DNA of 55,538 nucleotides, from positions 1 to 55,538 of the forward strand of contig NZ_QICI01000054.1 of assembly GCF_004119445.1 (NCBI RefSeq), in the 5' to 3' direction. The translations under genes were made by a program, and so were the position numbers. Shown in pieces: positions 9,321-17,997 of the stretch (the first letter of the stretch is position 1; every line of letters starts with the position of its first letter). The stretch is from Chryseobacterium sp. CH21. GTDB lineage: Bacteria > Bacteroidota > Bacteroidia > Flavobacteriales > Weeksellaceae. The notes beneath the pieces were generated by a model. That model saw nothing but the letters and a program-made list of their open reading frames with translations. It had not been told where the DNA came from and made no database searches.

Positions 9321-12285
9321 ACAATTCCGAAATTAAAGGGATCAGGTTGTCCTGTTCTCCCAAGTTATATAATGTTTTTAAAGTAGCGTCCAATTTCTTT
9401 TTCTCGTTGTCAAATCGACGTTGCAAGGGAATAAGCTCCCGCTGATTACTATTGTTTTTATCGATCTCACCTTGCAGATGGATCAATGTTTCTTGCGTAG
9501 CGGCAATTTCGTCGTGTAATCTTTTTTCTGTTGCGTCTGCAAAGTTAATCCTTCGGATCGGAAGACGTTTCAATACTTTTGTTCCCCGTGCAATATACCC
9601 GCCTCTGAAGACTTCACCTCGGAGTGCTGAAAACCATTCTAGATATTTAGAATTCAGAAGCGCCTGGATATAATAGATCGAATACTGAAAATTGTCAGGT
9701 AGAGTAATCATACAATAGCCTGCTGTTCCCCCCGAAGAAATCAGTGTGCCATAGTAGTCAATCGCATATTTGTTACCCTGCGAAAGTACTCCGACAATAA
9801 TTTTGGCAGGTACGTCACATTTATCCAAGCTTTGGTGTCTGCCATAGCGATACCACTCATTATCCGTTTCAGGTGTAGGCTTGATATCCCTCTTTGGATT
9901 GTTCAGCATTTCCTTATAATGATTTAAGAAGGCAAAAGCATAGGGATAATCATTTTCTAACTGATCGATTTCTACAAAATGAATATTGTTGGCAATCTTT
10001 AGATAAGGGTAAATAACAAAAGCATTTGGTGCAAATGGGCGATAGGTATTAAGATTGTCTCGACCGCTTGCTGTCTTGAAGTACGGCCTCGTCAGTATTT
10101 TTTCAATTTGCCAATCCAAACTATCCTTTTGAAAATAATAATACTTGTCATCTTCACGGATAGCATTGTGTATATAGATGTTATTGGCACTGGTTTGAAT
10201 ACCGTTATAGATATTTTCTGAGCCTATCAAGGTCTCCAATGTCGCCGATTGTTTTTCTATTGATTCAAATGTAGCTTTTAAATTACCAGGAATAAGTACC
10301 CAGCCTTCATCATTGAGTTTATTAAAATCGACTATATCATAGTTATCAGGTGCTATATTTCTCGTGCGCCAACTCCTTAACGATTGAACTTCTAGATAAC
10401 TTAAATTTGGTTGATCAGCTTTTTTTAGGAATAGCAGACAAGTATATGTTGTTTTGTCCTCAAACAGCTGGTTAGCACCAAATCCGACAATTTTGTAAAT
10501 GGCTCTATTGGCTACCAATAATTTTCGGAGCTCTTTCGCAGCCCCAACTTTTGCTAATTTACTTGGTGCAATATAACCTAATGTTCCATTTGGTTTAAGC
10601 AGATCAAAACCTCTTTGAATGAATAGGAAATATTTGTCGAACTGTTTGTAGGCCGACGAATATAGCTTTTTGTACAGTGGCAACTCTAAAGGTGTAAATT
10701 GTTTCATGTGCTCCGTAGCCATATAAGGCGGATTACCTATAATCACATCAAATTTTGCAGCACCAAAATCAAAAGGATTTATGTCCCGTTCATTAGCAGG
10801 TGATGTTGCAGAGCTGTCTAATAGACTATTTCCAAAATAGATGTTACTGTCGAGACTAGGTAAGGCAGGAGTAGGGATGGTATTATGATCCTCGTTTTCC
10901 AGCAGTTTGAGCAAAAGGCCAAACTTACAAGCTTCCACCGCATTAAAGTCCTTGTCAACACCGAAAATACAATTGGTAACGATCTTCTTTTTCGTCTCAA
11001 ACTTAAGCTTATAAATATTGATACCTGTTTGAATTAATTCTGCTGGATTATTCGCTAAATAATAATCGACTAAAGTATCATGGAGCAATTGATATGTCTC
11101 CAATAAAAATGCGCCAGAGCCACAGGCGATGTCTGCAAAGGTGGAATCGAAGATTTCGACATCTGTTTTACCAGCACAATGTTTCGTAACCGTTTCGGCG
11201 AGTATGTCGCGAATGATAAAAGTAGGTGTCGTTACAATATCCCTGTCAATATTTTCAGGTTTTTTTTCAAGTGTTATCTCGCTATCTTTTATTTTGAGCT
11301 GTTCGCCAAGGAATATTTCGTAGATATTACCGAGAATATCTGAAGAGAAGACGGCAAACGAGTAGACACTTTCTGGAAAATATAATTGCTTGATTATTGT
11401 CCAGAAAGCCGAGCTATTGTTGGTTATTATTGCTGCGGTCAAAGGATGATTGAAGAGCCCAGCATTATATTTTCGGTCCGCTTGATGAAATAAGTCAATC
11501 AACGCATTATAATTCTCTTCAGTCGCAAAATGAAGCAAAGTTTTATATACTTCTAGGTTTCTATCTTCGCAGACACGCAAGAAGATAATGCTGTTGATAT
11601 ATCTTTGGACAATATCATTCAATTCGACTTCACTAAGCTGATTTTGATTGGCATATATGTCTCTGCCAAGTATTAATCGCCATTCGTTGATCTGTTTTAG
11701 GAATAAGTCATCTACACCATGCAATTTGATCTGTTGTTCGATGTTTTTCCACGTATCATCAAAAGATCCTGAGTAAACAGCTTCATGCCCCAATTGCTTT
11801 TTTATGTCTTCAAAAGCATCTTCGTACTCCGTGTAATGATAGAGACTTATCCGCGCTTTTGTGACGGAGTCATTACTGTCAACAAGCTGAGAGCAGTCAT
11901 AGATAGCAAGATATTCAAAATTGCAGAGAACAGATATTTTGAGTTTGGCAGTAAATCCATAACGACGGATCTGTTTTGCTGGAGCAGGATCAGTATCTAT
12001 TTTCACATGTGGTTTCTTTGCCTCTAAAAAGAACTTTCTTTCGGCAAAGAGTCTGAATGTATAGTCAGGTTTTTTTGTATTGCTATCTATATCTGCACGG
12101 AGACCTTCTTCGACTAGTACTTCTCTTTCATTAGTGGACTTACCTTGATTATTTTTTATATCCCAGCCTAACAACTCAAAAAGGGGATCTACAAAATCTA
12201 CACGCAACTGTGTTTCATTATAATCCGCTCTTAAATAGGTTGCTCTATTTGCATGATACTTCTCAACAAGATATGTTATAGTCAT
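9307..12285 (-). CDS. Eco57I-like type IIG restriction-modification enzyme
   Basis: A 992-residue fusion protein. An N-terminal nuclease domain has Pro73-Asp74 and Glu88-x-Lys90 (FFLEAKKP), the PD-(D/E)xK site. A helical linker follows, then a methylase domain with motif I FADIACGSGAF (383-393) and NPPY (518-521). A TaqI-like C-terminal target-recognition domain runs from about 700. One polypeptide should therefore cut and methylate, as type IIG enzymes do. It is the first gene of the operon. The 160 bp upstream is AT-rich and holds the interrupted palindrome AGTCTACTAAAGACT (12335-12349), a possible operator. No separate controller protein gene is present. Fully open frame with no sign of decay. 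Confidence 0.85.
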   Translation of the reverse strand: MTITYLVEKYHANRATYLRADYNETQLRVDFVDPLFELLGWDIKNNQGKSTNEREVLVEEGLRADIDSNTKKPDYTFRLFAERKFFLEAKKPHVKIDTDPAPAKQIRRYGFTAKLKISVLCNFEYLAIYDCSQLVDSNDSVTKARISLYHYTEYEDAFEDIKKQLGHEAVYSGSFDDTWKNIEQQIKLHGVDDLFLKQINEWRLILGRDIYANQNQLSEVELNDIVQRYINSIIFLRVCEDRNLEVYKTLLHFATEENYNALIDLFHQADRKYNAGLFNHPLTAAIITNNSSAFWTIIKQLYFPESVYSFAVFSSDILGNIYEIFLGEQLKIKDSEITLEKKPENIDRDIVTTPTFIIRDILAETVTKHCAGKTDVEIFDSTFADIACGSGAFLLETYQLLHDTLVDYYLANNPAELIQTGINIYKLKFETKKKIVTNCIFGVDKDFNAVEACKFGLLLKLLENEDHNTIPTPALPSLDSNIYFGNSLLDSSATSPANERDINPFDFGAAKFDVIIGNPPYMATEHMKQFTPLELPLYKKLYSSAYKQFDKYFLFIQRGFDLLKPNGTLGYIAPSKLAKVGAAKELRKLLVANRAIYKIVGFGANQLFEDKTTYTCLLFLKKADQPNLSYLEVQSLRSWRTRNIAPDNYDIVDFNKLNDEGWVLIPGNLKATFESIEKQSATLETLIGSENIYNGIQTSANNIYIHNAIREDDKYYYFQKDSLDWQIEKILTRPYFKTASGRDNLNTYRPFAPNAFVIYPYLKIANNIHFVEIDQLENDYPYAFAFLNHYKEMLNNPKRDIKPTPETDNEWYRYGRHQSLDKCDVPAKIIVGVLSQGNKYAIDYYGTLISSGGTAGYCMITLPDNFQYSIYYIQALLNSKYLEWFSALRGEVFRGGYIARGTKVLKRLPIRRINFADATEKRLHDEIAATQETLIHLQGEIDKNNSNQRELIPLQRRFDNEKKKLDATLKTLYNLGEQDNLIPLISELYAAY

Positions 12286-12446
12286 GGAATTTACTCAAAA
12301 ATGAAAATTGTCTGCTAATTTACTAAAAATATTAGTCTACTAAAGACTCTTTTATTTTATAAATATATGGACTATTTAATAAATAATATTAGATTTTGGA
12401 AAGTATCACTTAGTTAAAAAAACTATCTTTCTATATCCCAGAACTA

Positions 12447-13565
12447 TTAGAATTTATTATTTAGATCCAATTTGATTTTTTCAGAGGCGCTTTTGGTCAA
12501 TTCATCAACAATTCTCACATGGACCTCTGTGGTTTTAACATCTTTATGACCTAATAATTTTGAGACCGTGTAGATATCCGTACCAGATGTCAGCTGTAAA
12601 GTGGCGAATGTATGGCGAAAACCATGGAATGTAAAATGTTTCTCTATTCCAGCATTTTTAAGCCATTGGGGAAGATATTTTATTACAAGATCATATTTTA
12701 AGCCTTCGAAAACTTTTATACCATCTTCTCCTTGAGGTCCCAGCACAGATAGGGTGTCATCGGAAACCGGATAGTATTCTGCCTTTCCTGTTTTATTCTG
12801 TTTGTATAAAATATAATAATTTCCAGATGTTCCCTGTATATCACTCCACATTAGATTTTCAATATCACAATAACGAAGTCCTGTTAATGCAGAAAACAGA
12901 CCTGCTTTTTTGACTATTGGAGAATTACATTCAGCGTCAACCATTTTTTGCAATTCATTTTTAAAAAGATAGGGCCGGTGCGAATCATCGACTTTAATAT
13001 TATAAATAACGTTACCCAGATCTGCTGAAATGAATTTATTTCTGTAGGCCTTTTTTAAAGCAGATTTGAACCTTGAGAAATAGGCAGCTGCTGTATTCTT
13101 TTGAATTTTTCTTTTTGAGCGTCCGATGGAAGGTGAGGATAATAGGTAATTTTTATATCCTTCGCAGAGTGTTTCATTAAGATGTTTAAACAAAAATACC
13201 CCGCCAGCAAATTTTTTAAAATAAGCAACAGCCATACTCCAGTGAATTGAGCTAGGTCTTCTGTCAGCTTCTGCCTGGAAAAATTCTATAAAATTGGAGT
13301 TGAATTTTGGTTTATTTACAAAACCATAATCAGCGTTTTGTAGATCAATTTGTCGTTGGAGACATACATGCTGTGCTAAAGAAACTGTTTCTTTATTATG
13401 AAGTCTTTCAGTCTCAGATTTTGGACTGTTGTAAACGAATAATTTAAGATAGAATTTTCTAAGTAGCTTTCCCGTTGTTTCACTTTGGACAGGGGGATGA
13501 ACGTCTAAAAATAAGCTTTGTCTTTCTTTGCTTATGGGTTTAAAGCGTAACTTTACAATTGTCAT
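12447..13565 (-). CDS. Tyrosine recombinase of element 2 with His in place of the catalytic Tyr
   Basis: Integrase-family protein of about 372 residues from the ATG at 13565. An in-frame ATG at 13616 adds 17 residues without homology to the usual start. Catalytic residues seen are Arg231 (TGLRYCD), His314 and Arg317 (HGFRH) and His340 (LLGH). The segment that reads TEIYGK in integrase 1 is TEVHVR here: the codon at 12519-12521 is CAT (minus strand) instead of TAT. Without the tyrosine nucleophile the enzyme should not cleave DNA, although it may still bind. It lies directly after the excisionase-like gene and close to the mnmE attachment site. The change is a substitution, unlike the single-base gaps seen elsewhere in this sequence. 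Confidence 0.9.
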   Translation of the reverse strand: MTIVKLRFKPISKERQSLFLDVHPPVQSETTGKLLRKFYLKLFVYNSPKSETERLHNKETVSLAQHVCLQRQIDLQNADYGFVNKPKFNSNFIEFFQAEADRRPSSIHWSMAVAYFKKFAGGVFLFKHLNETLCEGYKNYLLSSPSIGRSKRKIQKNTAAAYFSRFKSALKKAYRNKFISADLGNVIYNIKVDDSHRPYLFKNELQKMVDAECNSPIVKKAGLFSALTGLRYCDIENLMWSDIQGTSGNYYILYKQNKTGKAEYYPVSDDTLSVLGPQGEDGIKVFEGLKYDLVIKYLPQWLKNAGIEKHFTFHGFRHTFATLQLTSGTDIYTVSKLLGHKDVKTTEVHVRIVDELTKSASEKIKLDLNNKF

Positions 13566-13686
13566 GATTTTGGTATTAAGGATTAGATTATGGTTGGTAT
13601 TGTCAAATCGACTCATAGCAAAAGCTATTGAAGCCCTCTAAAATATCATCAAGCCAATTTTTTGTAATAGATGTTATTGATTGACT

Positions 13687-14037
13687 TTAATTAATTAGTG
13701 CTAGATCCTGTAATTTGATTCTTGTTTTTCTCGCGGATAGGTTAATGGCTTTTAAACGGCCAGTGCTGATTAAGAAATACACCATTTTTGTACTGCATTT
13801 TAATATTGCGGAAGTTTCTCTAACGGTAAGGTATACCGGAGGGCCCATAGACTGGTATTTGAGTTCTTCAACATTGCGAACTGCATATCTGGCATAGTCT
13901 ATTTTTGTATTTCTTTGTTCGAGTTTATAGGCTTTTTTATTGCAGCTATGACTGCAATATCTGGTAACGGTTGTTTTGGCAATAAATTTTGTGCCACAAT
14001 ATTGGCAGACTTTTTCAATTCTAATAGTTGAGGTCAT
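13687..14037 (-). CDS. Zinc-finger plus helix-turn-helix excisionase-like protein of element 2
   Basis: A 116-residue protein with the same build as the one at 2383-2748. The N-terminal Cys cluster is CQYC near 11-14 and CSHSC near 28-32. The C-terminal HTH reads YLTVRETSAILKCSTKMVYF, followed by a wing (RKTRIKLQDL). It likely binds near the att site and either promotes excision or represses the element. The integrase gene begins about 120 nt downstream on the same strand. The first residues (MTSTIRIEKVC) align with its paralogue (MSSNIRIEKIC), which fixes the start. Confidence 0.75.
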   Translation of the reverse strand: MTSTIRIEKVCQYCGTKFIAKTTVTRYCSHSCNKKAYKLEQRNTKIDYARYAVRNVEELKYQSMGPPVYLTVRETSAILKCSTKMVYFLISTGRLKAINLSARKTRIKLQDLALIN

Positions 14038-14547
14038 GATCAGATCTCTTTAAGTCAAGAAGGATGCTTTTTTAGGCCAGAGGCTTCAATAATGACATTT
14101 TGGGTGTCATTATACTCCTTTTATTCAGGATCAATACAATTTAAACGAATGCAAAATCTATCCCAAAGAATAGATTAATTTGAGAAAAAATAGTTAAACA
14201 TTCTTTGCTCATTTCGATTGAAGTATTTTTAAATTAGACAGCAATTTTTACAAATCAGCACGTTTGGATTTGAAAAATTAATAATTTCTCCAAATTAAGA
14301 GTATATAGAATACACTAGTCATCTTTAAAGACCATCTAATACTCATTAGAGTATACTAGACAATAAAATTCTATAACAATTCAATTTTCTTTTGCTCAAA
14401 TTTTGTGCTTTAATGTCAAAGGGACAAGAAAAGGGACAAAAATTCTAACATTAGAAACTTAAAATTTCCATAAGTCACATTAAATCAGCGTGTTATAAAA
14501 ATAACATCTAAATCGGTAACTTTCTGTATATCAATGATTTGTAATTT
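14038..14547. other. Right end of element 2: non-coding att-proximal region
   Basis: No ORF. It contains AGAGTATA twice, exactly 50 bp apart (14298-14305 and 14348-14355), an AATGTCA (14412-14418), and GGGACAA twice, 12 bp apart (14421-14427, 14433-14439). A run of such short direct repeats beside an attachment core is what integrase arm-type and excisionase sites look like. The assignment is inferred. Confidence 0.5.
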
Positions 14548-14574
14548 CTATTTGCCGATACAGAACTTAGAAAA
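14548..14574 (-). other. Attachment site in the last codons of mnmE
   Basis: The mnmE C-terminal codons F-S-K-F-C-I-G-K and TAG stop. This matches the duplicated copy at 3009-3035 (21/27 bases, CCGATACA unbroken). The gene stays intact because the incoming element supplies equivalent codons. Confidence 0.7.
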
Positions 14575-15933
14575 AATATTGCCAAGTACTTCATCATTGG
14601 TAACTTCTCCGGAAATTTCTCCAAGATGTTCCAGTGCATTTCTTAGTTCATATGCCAGTAATTCTGTAGAGATCTGGAAAGAAATAGCTTCTTTCACTTT
14701 ATCAACAGCCTCCAGAGATTTTCTTAAGGCTTCAAAATGCCGTTGATTGGTAATCACAACATTATTTTCTTCAGTTTTTAAATGCTCCACATACGAAGAA
14801 AGTTCATTTTTCAGATCCTGAATATTTTGATTTTCAACTGCTGATATTTTAATGAAATCAAAATCATGAGAAATAGCGTTTCTGAAAATATCTTCTACCG
14901 TTTCGTATTTGGTAGGAGTGACTTCATCAATTTTTGTCGCGCAGATAATCAGCTTCAAGTCTTCTCTTAACAGGGATTGAATCATTTCAATATCCTCAGA
15001 AAAATCCTCGGTAGCAGCATCAGCCAGATACACCAAAATATTGGCGTTTTCTACTTTTTCTTTAGCTTTTTTCACCCCGATTGCTTCAATTTCATCCACT
15101 GTTTCACGAAGCCCTGCGGTATCAATTAATCGGAAGGCATGACCTTTAATATGAAGAACCTCTTCAATGGTATCTCTCGTTGTTCCTGCAATATTACTCA
15201 CAATCGCTCTTTCTTCCTTTAAAAGGGAGTTCAGCAGTGTAGATTTCCCGGCATTCGGTTTTCCGATGATGGCAACAGCAGTTCCGTTTTTAATGGCATT
15301 TCCGTATTGGAAGCTTTCAATCAGGGAATTTAATTTGGCTTCAATTTTATCCAATAATCCGCTTAAAGCACTTCTGTCAGCAAATTCTACATCTTCTTCT
15401 GCAAAATCAAGCTCCAGTTCAATTAAAGAAACAAAATTCAGAAGATCAGTTCTTAAAAAAGAGATTTCGTTGGTAATTCCTCCTTTCAATTGATTGATAG
15501 CTACTTTTCTCGAAGCTTCATTTTCAGAAGCAATCACGTCAGCAATCGCTTCCGCCTGAGAAAGGTCAATTCTGCCGTTGATAAAAGCACGAAGAGTAAA
15601 TTCTCCTGCTTTGGCCATTCTCGCACCGTTTTTGATCAGGGTTTCAAGAATACGTTTTCCGATATGCGGAGAGCCGTGAAAAGCAATCTCTACAGAATTC
15701 TCAGTGGTGAAACTTTTCGGAGCCAGGAAAATTGAAAGCATCACCTCATCAATAGCTTCCTCTTCATCCATAAAATAACCGTAATGAATGGTATGGGATT
15801 TTTGTTTTTCCAGATTTTTGGCCGGAAAACTTTTCTGAACTACAGATAAAGCTTCATTTCCTGAAACACGGATGATGCCTAAAGCACCTATTCCATTGGC
15901 CGTAGCCAGTGCACATATCGTATCGTTATTCAT
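14548..15933 (-). CDS. mnmE: tRNA modification GTPase MnmE
   Basis: A 461-residue GTPase that works with MnmG to install the carboxymethylaminomethyl or aminomethyl group on wobble uridine 34 of certain tRNAs, in the cytoplasm. An N-terminal tetrahydrofolate-binding domain (1-118) and a helical domain flank the G domain, with G1 GKPNAGKST (224-232), the GTTRD switch, DTAGLRE and the helical C-terminus ending FCIGK with its conserved cysteine. Length is normal. A perfect TAnnTTTG box on the minus strand (15938-15945) lies just before the ATG, implying a very short or absent 5' leader. The 3' end is the integration site for the islands to its left. Confidence 0.97.
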   Translation of the reverse strand: MNNDTICALATANGIGALGIIRVSGNEALSVVQKSFPAKNLEKQKSHTIHYGYFMDEEEAIDEVMLSIFLAPKSFTTENSVEIAFHGSPHIGKRILETLIKNGARMAKAGEFTLRAFINGRIDLSQAEAIADVIASENEASRKVAINQLKGGITNEISFLRTDLLNFVSLIELELDFAEEDVEFADRSALSGLLDKIEAKLNSLIESFQYGNAIKNGTAVAIIGKPNAGKSTLLNSLLKEERAIVSNIAGTTRDTIEEVLHIKGHAFRLIDTAGLRETVDEIEAIGVKKAKEKVENANILVYLADAATEDFSEDIEMIQSLLREDLKLIICATKIDEVTPTKYETVEDIFRNAISHDFDFIKISAVENQNIQDLKNELSSYVEHLKTEENNVVITNQRHFEALRKSLEAVDKVKEAISFQISTELLAYELRNALEHLGEISGEVTNDEVLGNIFSKFCIGK

Positions 15934-15937
15934 GCTG

Positions 15938-15945
15938 CAAATTTA
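15938..15945 (-). promoter_or_regulatory. TAnnTTTG -7 box of mnmE
   Basis: TAAATTTG on the minus strand fits the Bacteroidota -7 consensus. It ends 5 nt from the start codon, so transcription would begin at or within a few bases of the ATG. No clear TTTG lies at the expected -33 distance, so the call is tentative. Confidence 0.4.
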
Positions 15946-16332
15946 CGGTTTTTAATGTGAATTTTCATTGACGTCTGTTATTCAGATTATCTATTGTTTT
16001 ATTCACTTAAAAACAAGGCGTACTTCATCAAAATACAGAAGTCCTTTATTAAACATCCTTAAATGGAGAAGAAAGATGTTGTTAAAAACTTAAAATGATG
16101 CAAAATAATTCTTTTAAATAAGAGGAGTATTCAAAGCGTACAGTTTGTTGCAGTGCAGCATCTATGAGTGTTTTTGGGTCTGGTTGGAAATAATGGATGC
16201 TGGTAAAATATCATATAATGATCAAAAAATTAAACACCTGTTTGGTATGTTAATTGTTCAATAGAGCATCGATGATGTTGAAAATTTAAATATTTTTTAT
16301 TTAAGCAGTAATAATTTGTTAAAATATTATAA
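15946..16332. other. Intergenic region between mnmE and the surface-protein pair
   Basis: Divergent spacer of about 390 bp. Apart from the mnmE promoter box I see no gene, RNA or strong hairpin. The last 60 bp are extremely AT-rich and presumably hold the promoter for the secreted proteins, but no full TTTG/TAnnTTTG pair is evident. Confidence 0.5.
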
Positions 16333-17391
16333 ATGCATATGAATAACCTATTTTTTTTAAATATTAATAAAAAATTATCTTTTTTATTAATGCTTGTCTT
16401 CAGTGCAATGATTGATGCGCAGTGCATTCCTTATACCGGACAAGCAATCACAAGCGGAAATACCTATTGCCTCAACGGAAACCTCAGTATAAGTACCAAT
16501 ATCAGCATTCCAAACGGAGCAACACTAATCATTCAATCAGGACAACTTCAATCGAATAGCATTCAGGTAGATGGAGTGTTGGAAATTGGTGACGGAGCAA
16601 GTGTTAAGTCTACAGGAACAGTGAAAGTGGGAACTTTCGGATCTCAGAACAATTCAAAAATTACATTAGGAACTAAATCCTTCTTATCCCTTGTAGGATC
16701 AGTGGTTCAGGAAGACCCGTCATTTGGTGGTTTTTATCCCGGAACAACTTCTGTTATTGAGATGGGAACAAGCAGTGTGGTAGAAATTTGTGGAACATTT
16801 ACCCAGCAGTCTACAACCTATCCTTCTGTTGAATACGTAGGTATTCCTACCGGAAGAGCATATTGCATTGCAAAAGCAGACGTAAGTGGTGGAGGTGGAG
16901 CTTCCATCATCAGTGATGACCGCCAGATCGTAGCTATTGTGATGGGATCCGTAACAGGATTAGGAATGGGAAATTCCAGTTTCTGCGGACCGAATGCAAC
17001 CAAAGCCATGTGTCCTTCTCTGTGGCCTGAAGGATTGTCTGAAGATAAATCTAGTTGTGGAAATGCTCCTTTAATTATTGATGAGATCGATGGGTTTTGT
17101 ACAAAGCCTGGCATTTCAGGGACACCTGATGGTTTTACCAAATTCGGAATTACGGTACAGCAGAAAAGCGATTCATGGCCTGAAAATATTCCTAATGGAT
17201 TTCTGGCTATGGAATCAAAAAATAAAGGCTTTGTCATTACCAGAGTTAAGCATGTAAGCCAGACTCCACAATCTGGAGATGTCGTCGCAGAACCGAAAGA
17301 AGGAATGCTTCTCTATGATATTCAGGATAAATGTGTGAAGCTTTACAACGGTACTGAATGGAAATGTGTACAAAGAAGCTGTAATGATTAA
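16333..17391 (+). CDS. Secreted cell-surface protein, function unknown
   Basis: A 352-residue protein with a signal peptide (hydrophobic LSFLLMLVFSAMI, probable cleavage near DAQC). The ATG at 16339 is an equally possible start. Residues 45-150 have the short beta-strand pattern of right-handed beta-helix proteins (SISTNISIPNGATLIIQ, ILEIGDGASVKST-like turns) and several Cys. The C-terminus (GMLLYDIQDKCVKLYNGTEW) is a module common at the ends of flavobacterial surface proteins and is shared in form with the next gene. I see no T9SS C-terminal domain. The downstream gene follows after 17 nt, so the two form an operon. Confidence 0.7.
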   Translation: MHMNNLFFLNINKKLSFLLMLVFSAMIDAQCIPYTGQAITSGNTYCLNGNLSISTNISIPNGATLIIQSGQLQSNSIQVDGVLEIGDGASVKSTGTVKVGTFGSQNNSKITLGTKSFLSLVGSVVQEDPSFGGFYPGTTSVIEMGTSSVVEICGTFTQQSTTYPSVEYVGIPTGRAYCIAKADVSGGGGASIISDDRQIVAIVMGSVTGLGMGNSSFCGPNATKAMCPSLWPEGLSEDKSSCGNAPLIIDEIDGFCTKPGISGTPDGFTKFGITVQQKSDSWPENIPNGFLAMESKNKGFVITRVKHVSQTPQSGDVVAEPKEGMLLYDIQDKCVKLYNGTEWKCVQRSCND

Positions 17392-17408
17392 TCTAACCGA
17401 TAAATAGT

Positions 17409-17924
17409 ATGAAAAATATAAGAAATATAAGTATAGCAATTGCTTTGGTCATTTTCAACTCATTCTTTGCTCAGGTAGCTATTGGTAAACAGGCGGTAGA
17501 TGGAAACAGTACAGTATTGGATTTTAATAATGTATCCGAAAATACAAAAGGATTAATTCTTCCTGCTACATCAGGATTTCCCACAGGAACGTTAGTGAAC
17601 GGAACATTCATCTTTGATGTTACAGATAAAAAAGTAAAAGTCTACGAAAATGATGTCTGGAAGTCCTTATCAGATGCCGGTAATTCAAGTGCAATTATGG
17701 CCAATAGTTCTGCAGAAACAGGGAAAGGAGTCATTATGGGAGAAGCTACAAGTTCTGCCGATGGCGTATTGGTTCTGGAATCTCAGAATAAAGCTATGAT
17801 TCTTCCTAAAATAGCAACACCACATCTTAATGTAAAAAATCCTTATCCGGGTATGATGTGCTATGATACAGCCAGCAAAACTCTGGCAGTATTTGACGGA
17901 TCAGTCTGGAATTACTGGAAATAA
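17409..17924 (+). CDS. Secreted protein, companion of the preceding surface protein
   Basis: A 171-residue protein with a signal peptide ending near FFAQ. It carries two copies of the module seen at the end of its neighbour: TFIFDVTDKKVKVYENDVWK near the middle and GMMCYDTASKTLAVFDGSVW at the C-terminus. Each is preceded by an RGL/MILP-type stretch (KGLILPATSG, KAMILPKIAT). Such modules are widespread in Chryseobacterium and Flavobacterium surface proteins without assigned function. Co-transcribed with the upstream gene and followed by a bidirectional terminator. Confidence 0.7.
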   Translation: MKNIRNISIAIALVIFNSFFAQVAIGKQAVDGNSTVLDFNNVSENTKGLILPATSGFPTGTLVNGTFIFDVTDKKVKVYENDVWKSLSDAGNSSAIMANSSAETGKGVIMGEATSSADGVLVLESQNKAMILPKIATPHLNVKNPYPGMMCYDTASKTLAVFDGSVWNYWK

Positions 17925-17956
17925 ATAATAAGATGATTCGGAATATTGTGTTTAAA

Positions 17957-17995
17957 ATAAAAAAGCGGCTGTGTACTTAACATGGCTGCTTTTTA
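17957..17995. terminator. Bidirectional terminator between convergent genes
   Basis: AAAAAGCGGCTGTG pairs with CATGGCTGCTTTTT around a 9-nt loop. T runs follow on both strands. It serves the surface-protein operon (+) and the Lrp-type gene (-). Confidence 0.75.
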
Positions 17996-17997
17996 GT

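Larger units (their letters stand above)
3009..14574. mobile_element. Integrative defence island (element 2) in the 3' end of mnmE
   Basis: An 11.6-kb unit bounded by mnmE-tail sequences at 3009-3035 and 14548-14574. From the mnmE side it holds an excisionase-like gene, a tyrosine recombinase, a three-gene restriction-modification operon and, convergent to that, a Gabija-like pair. Paired GGGACAA-type motifs occur near both ends (3066-3083 and 14421-14439). All cargo is anti-phage in type. The recombinase has His in place of the nucleophilic Tyr, so the island may be unable to excise on its own. Confidence 0.75.
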
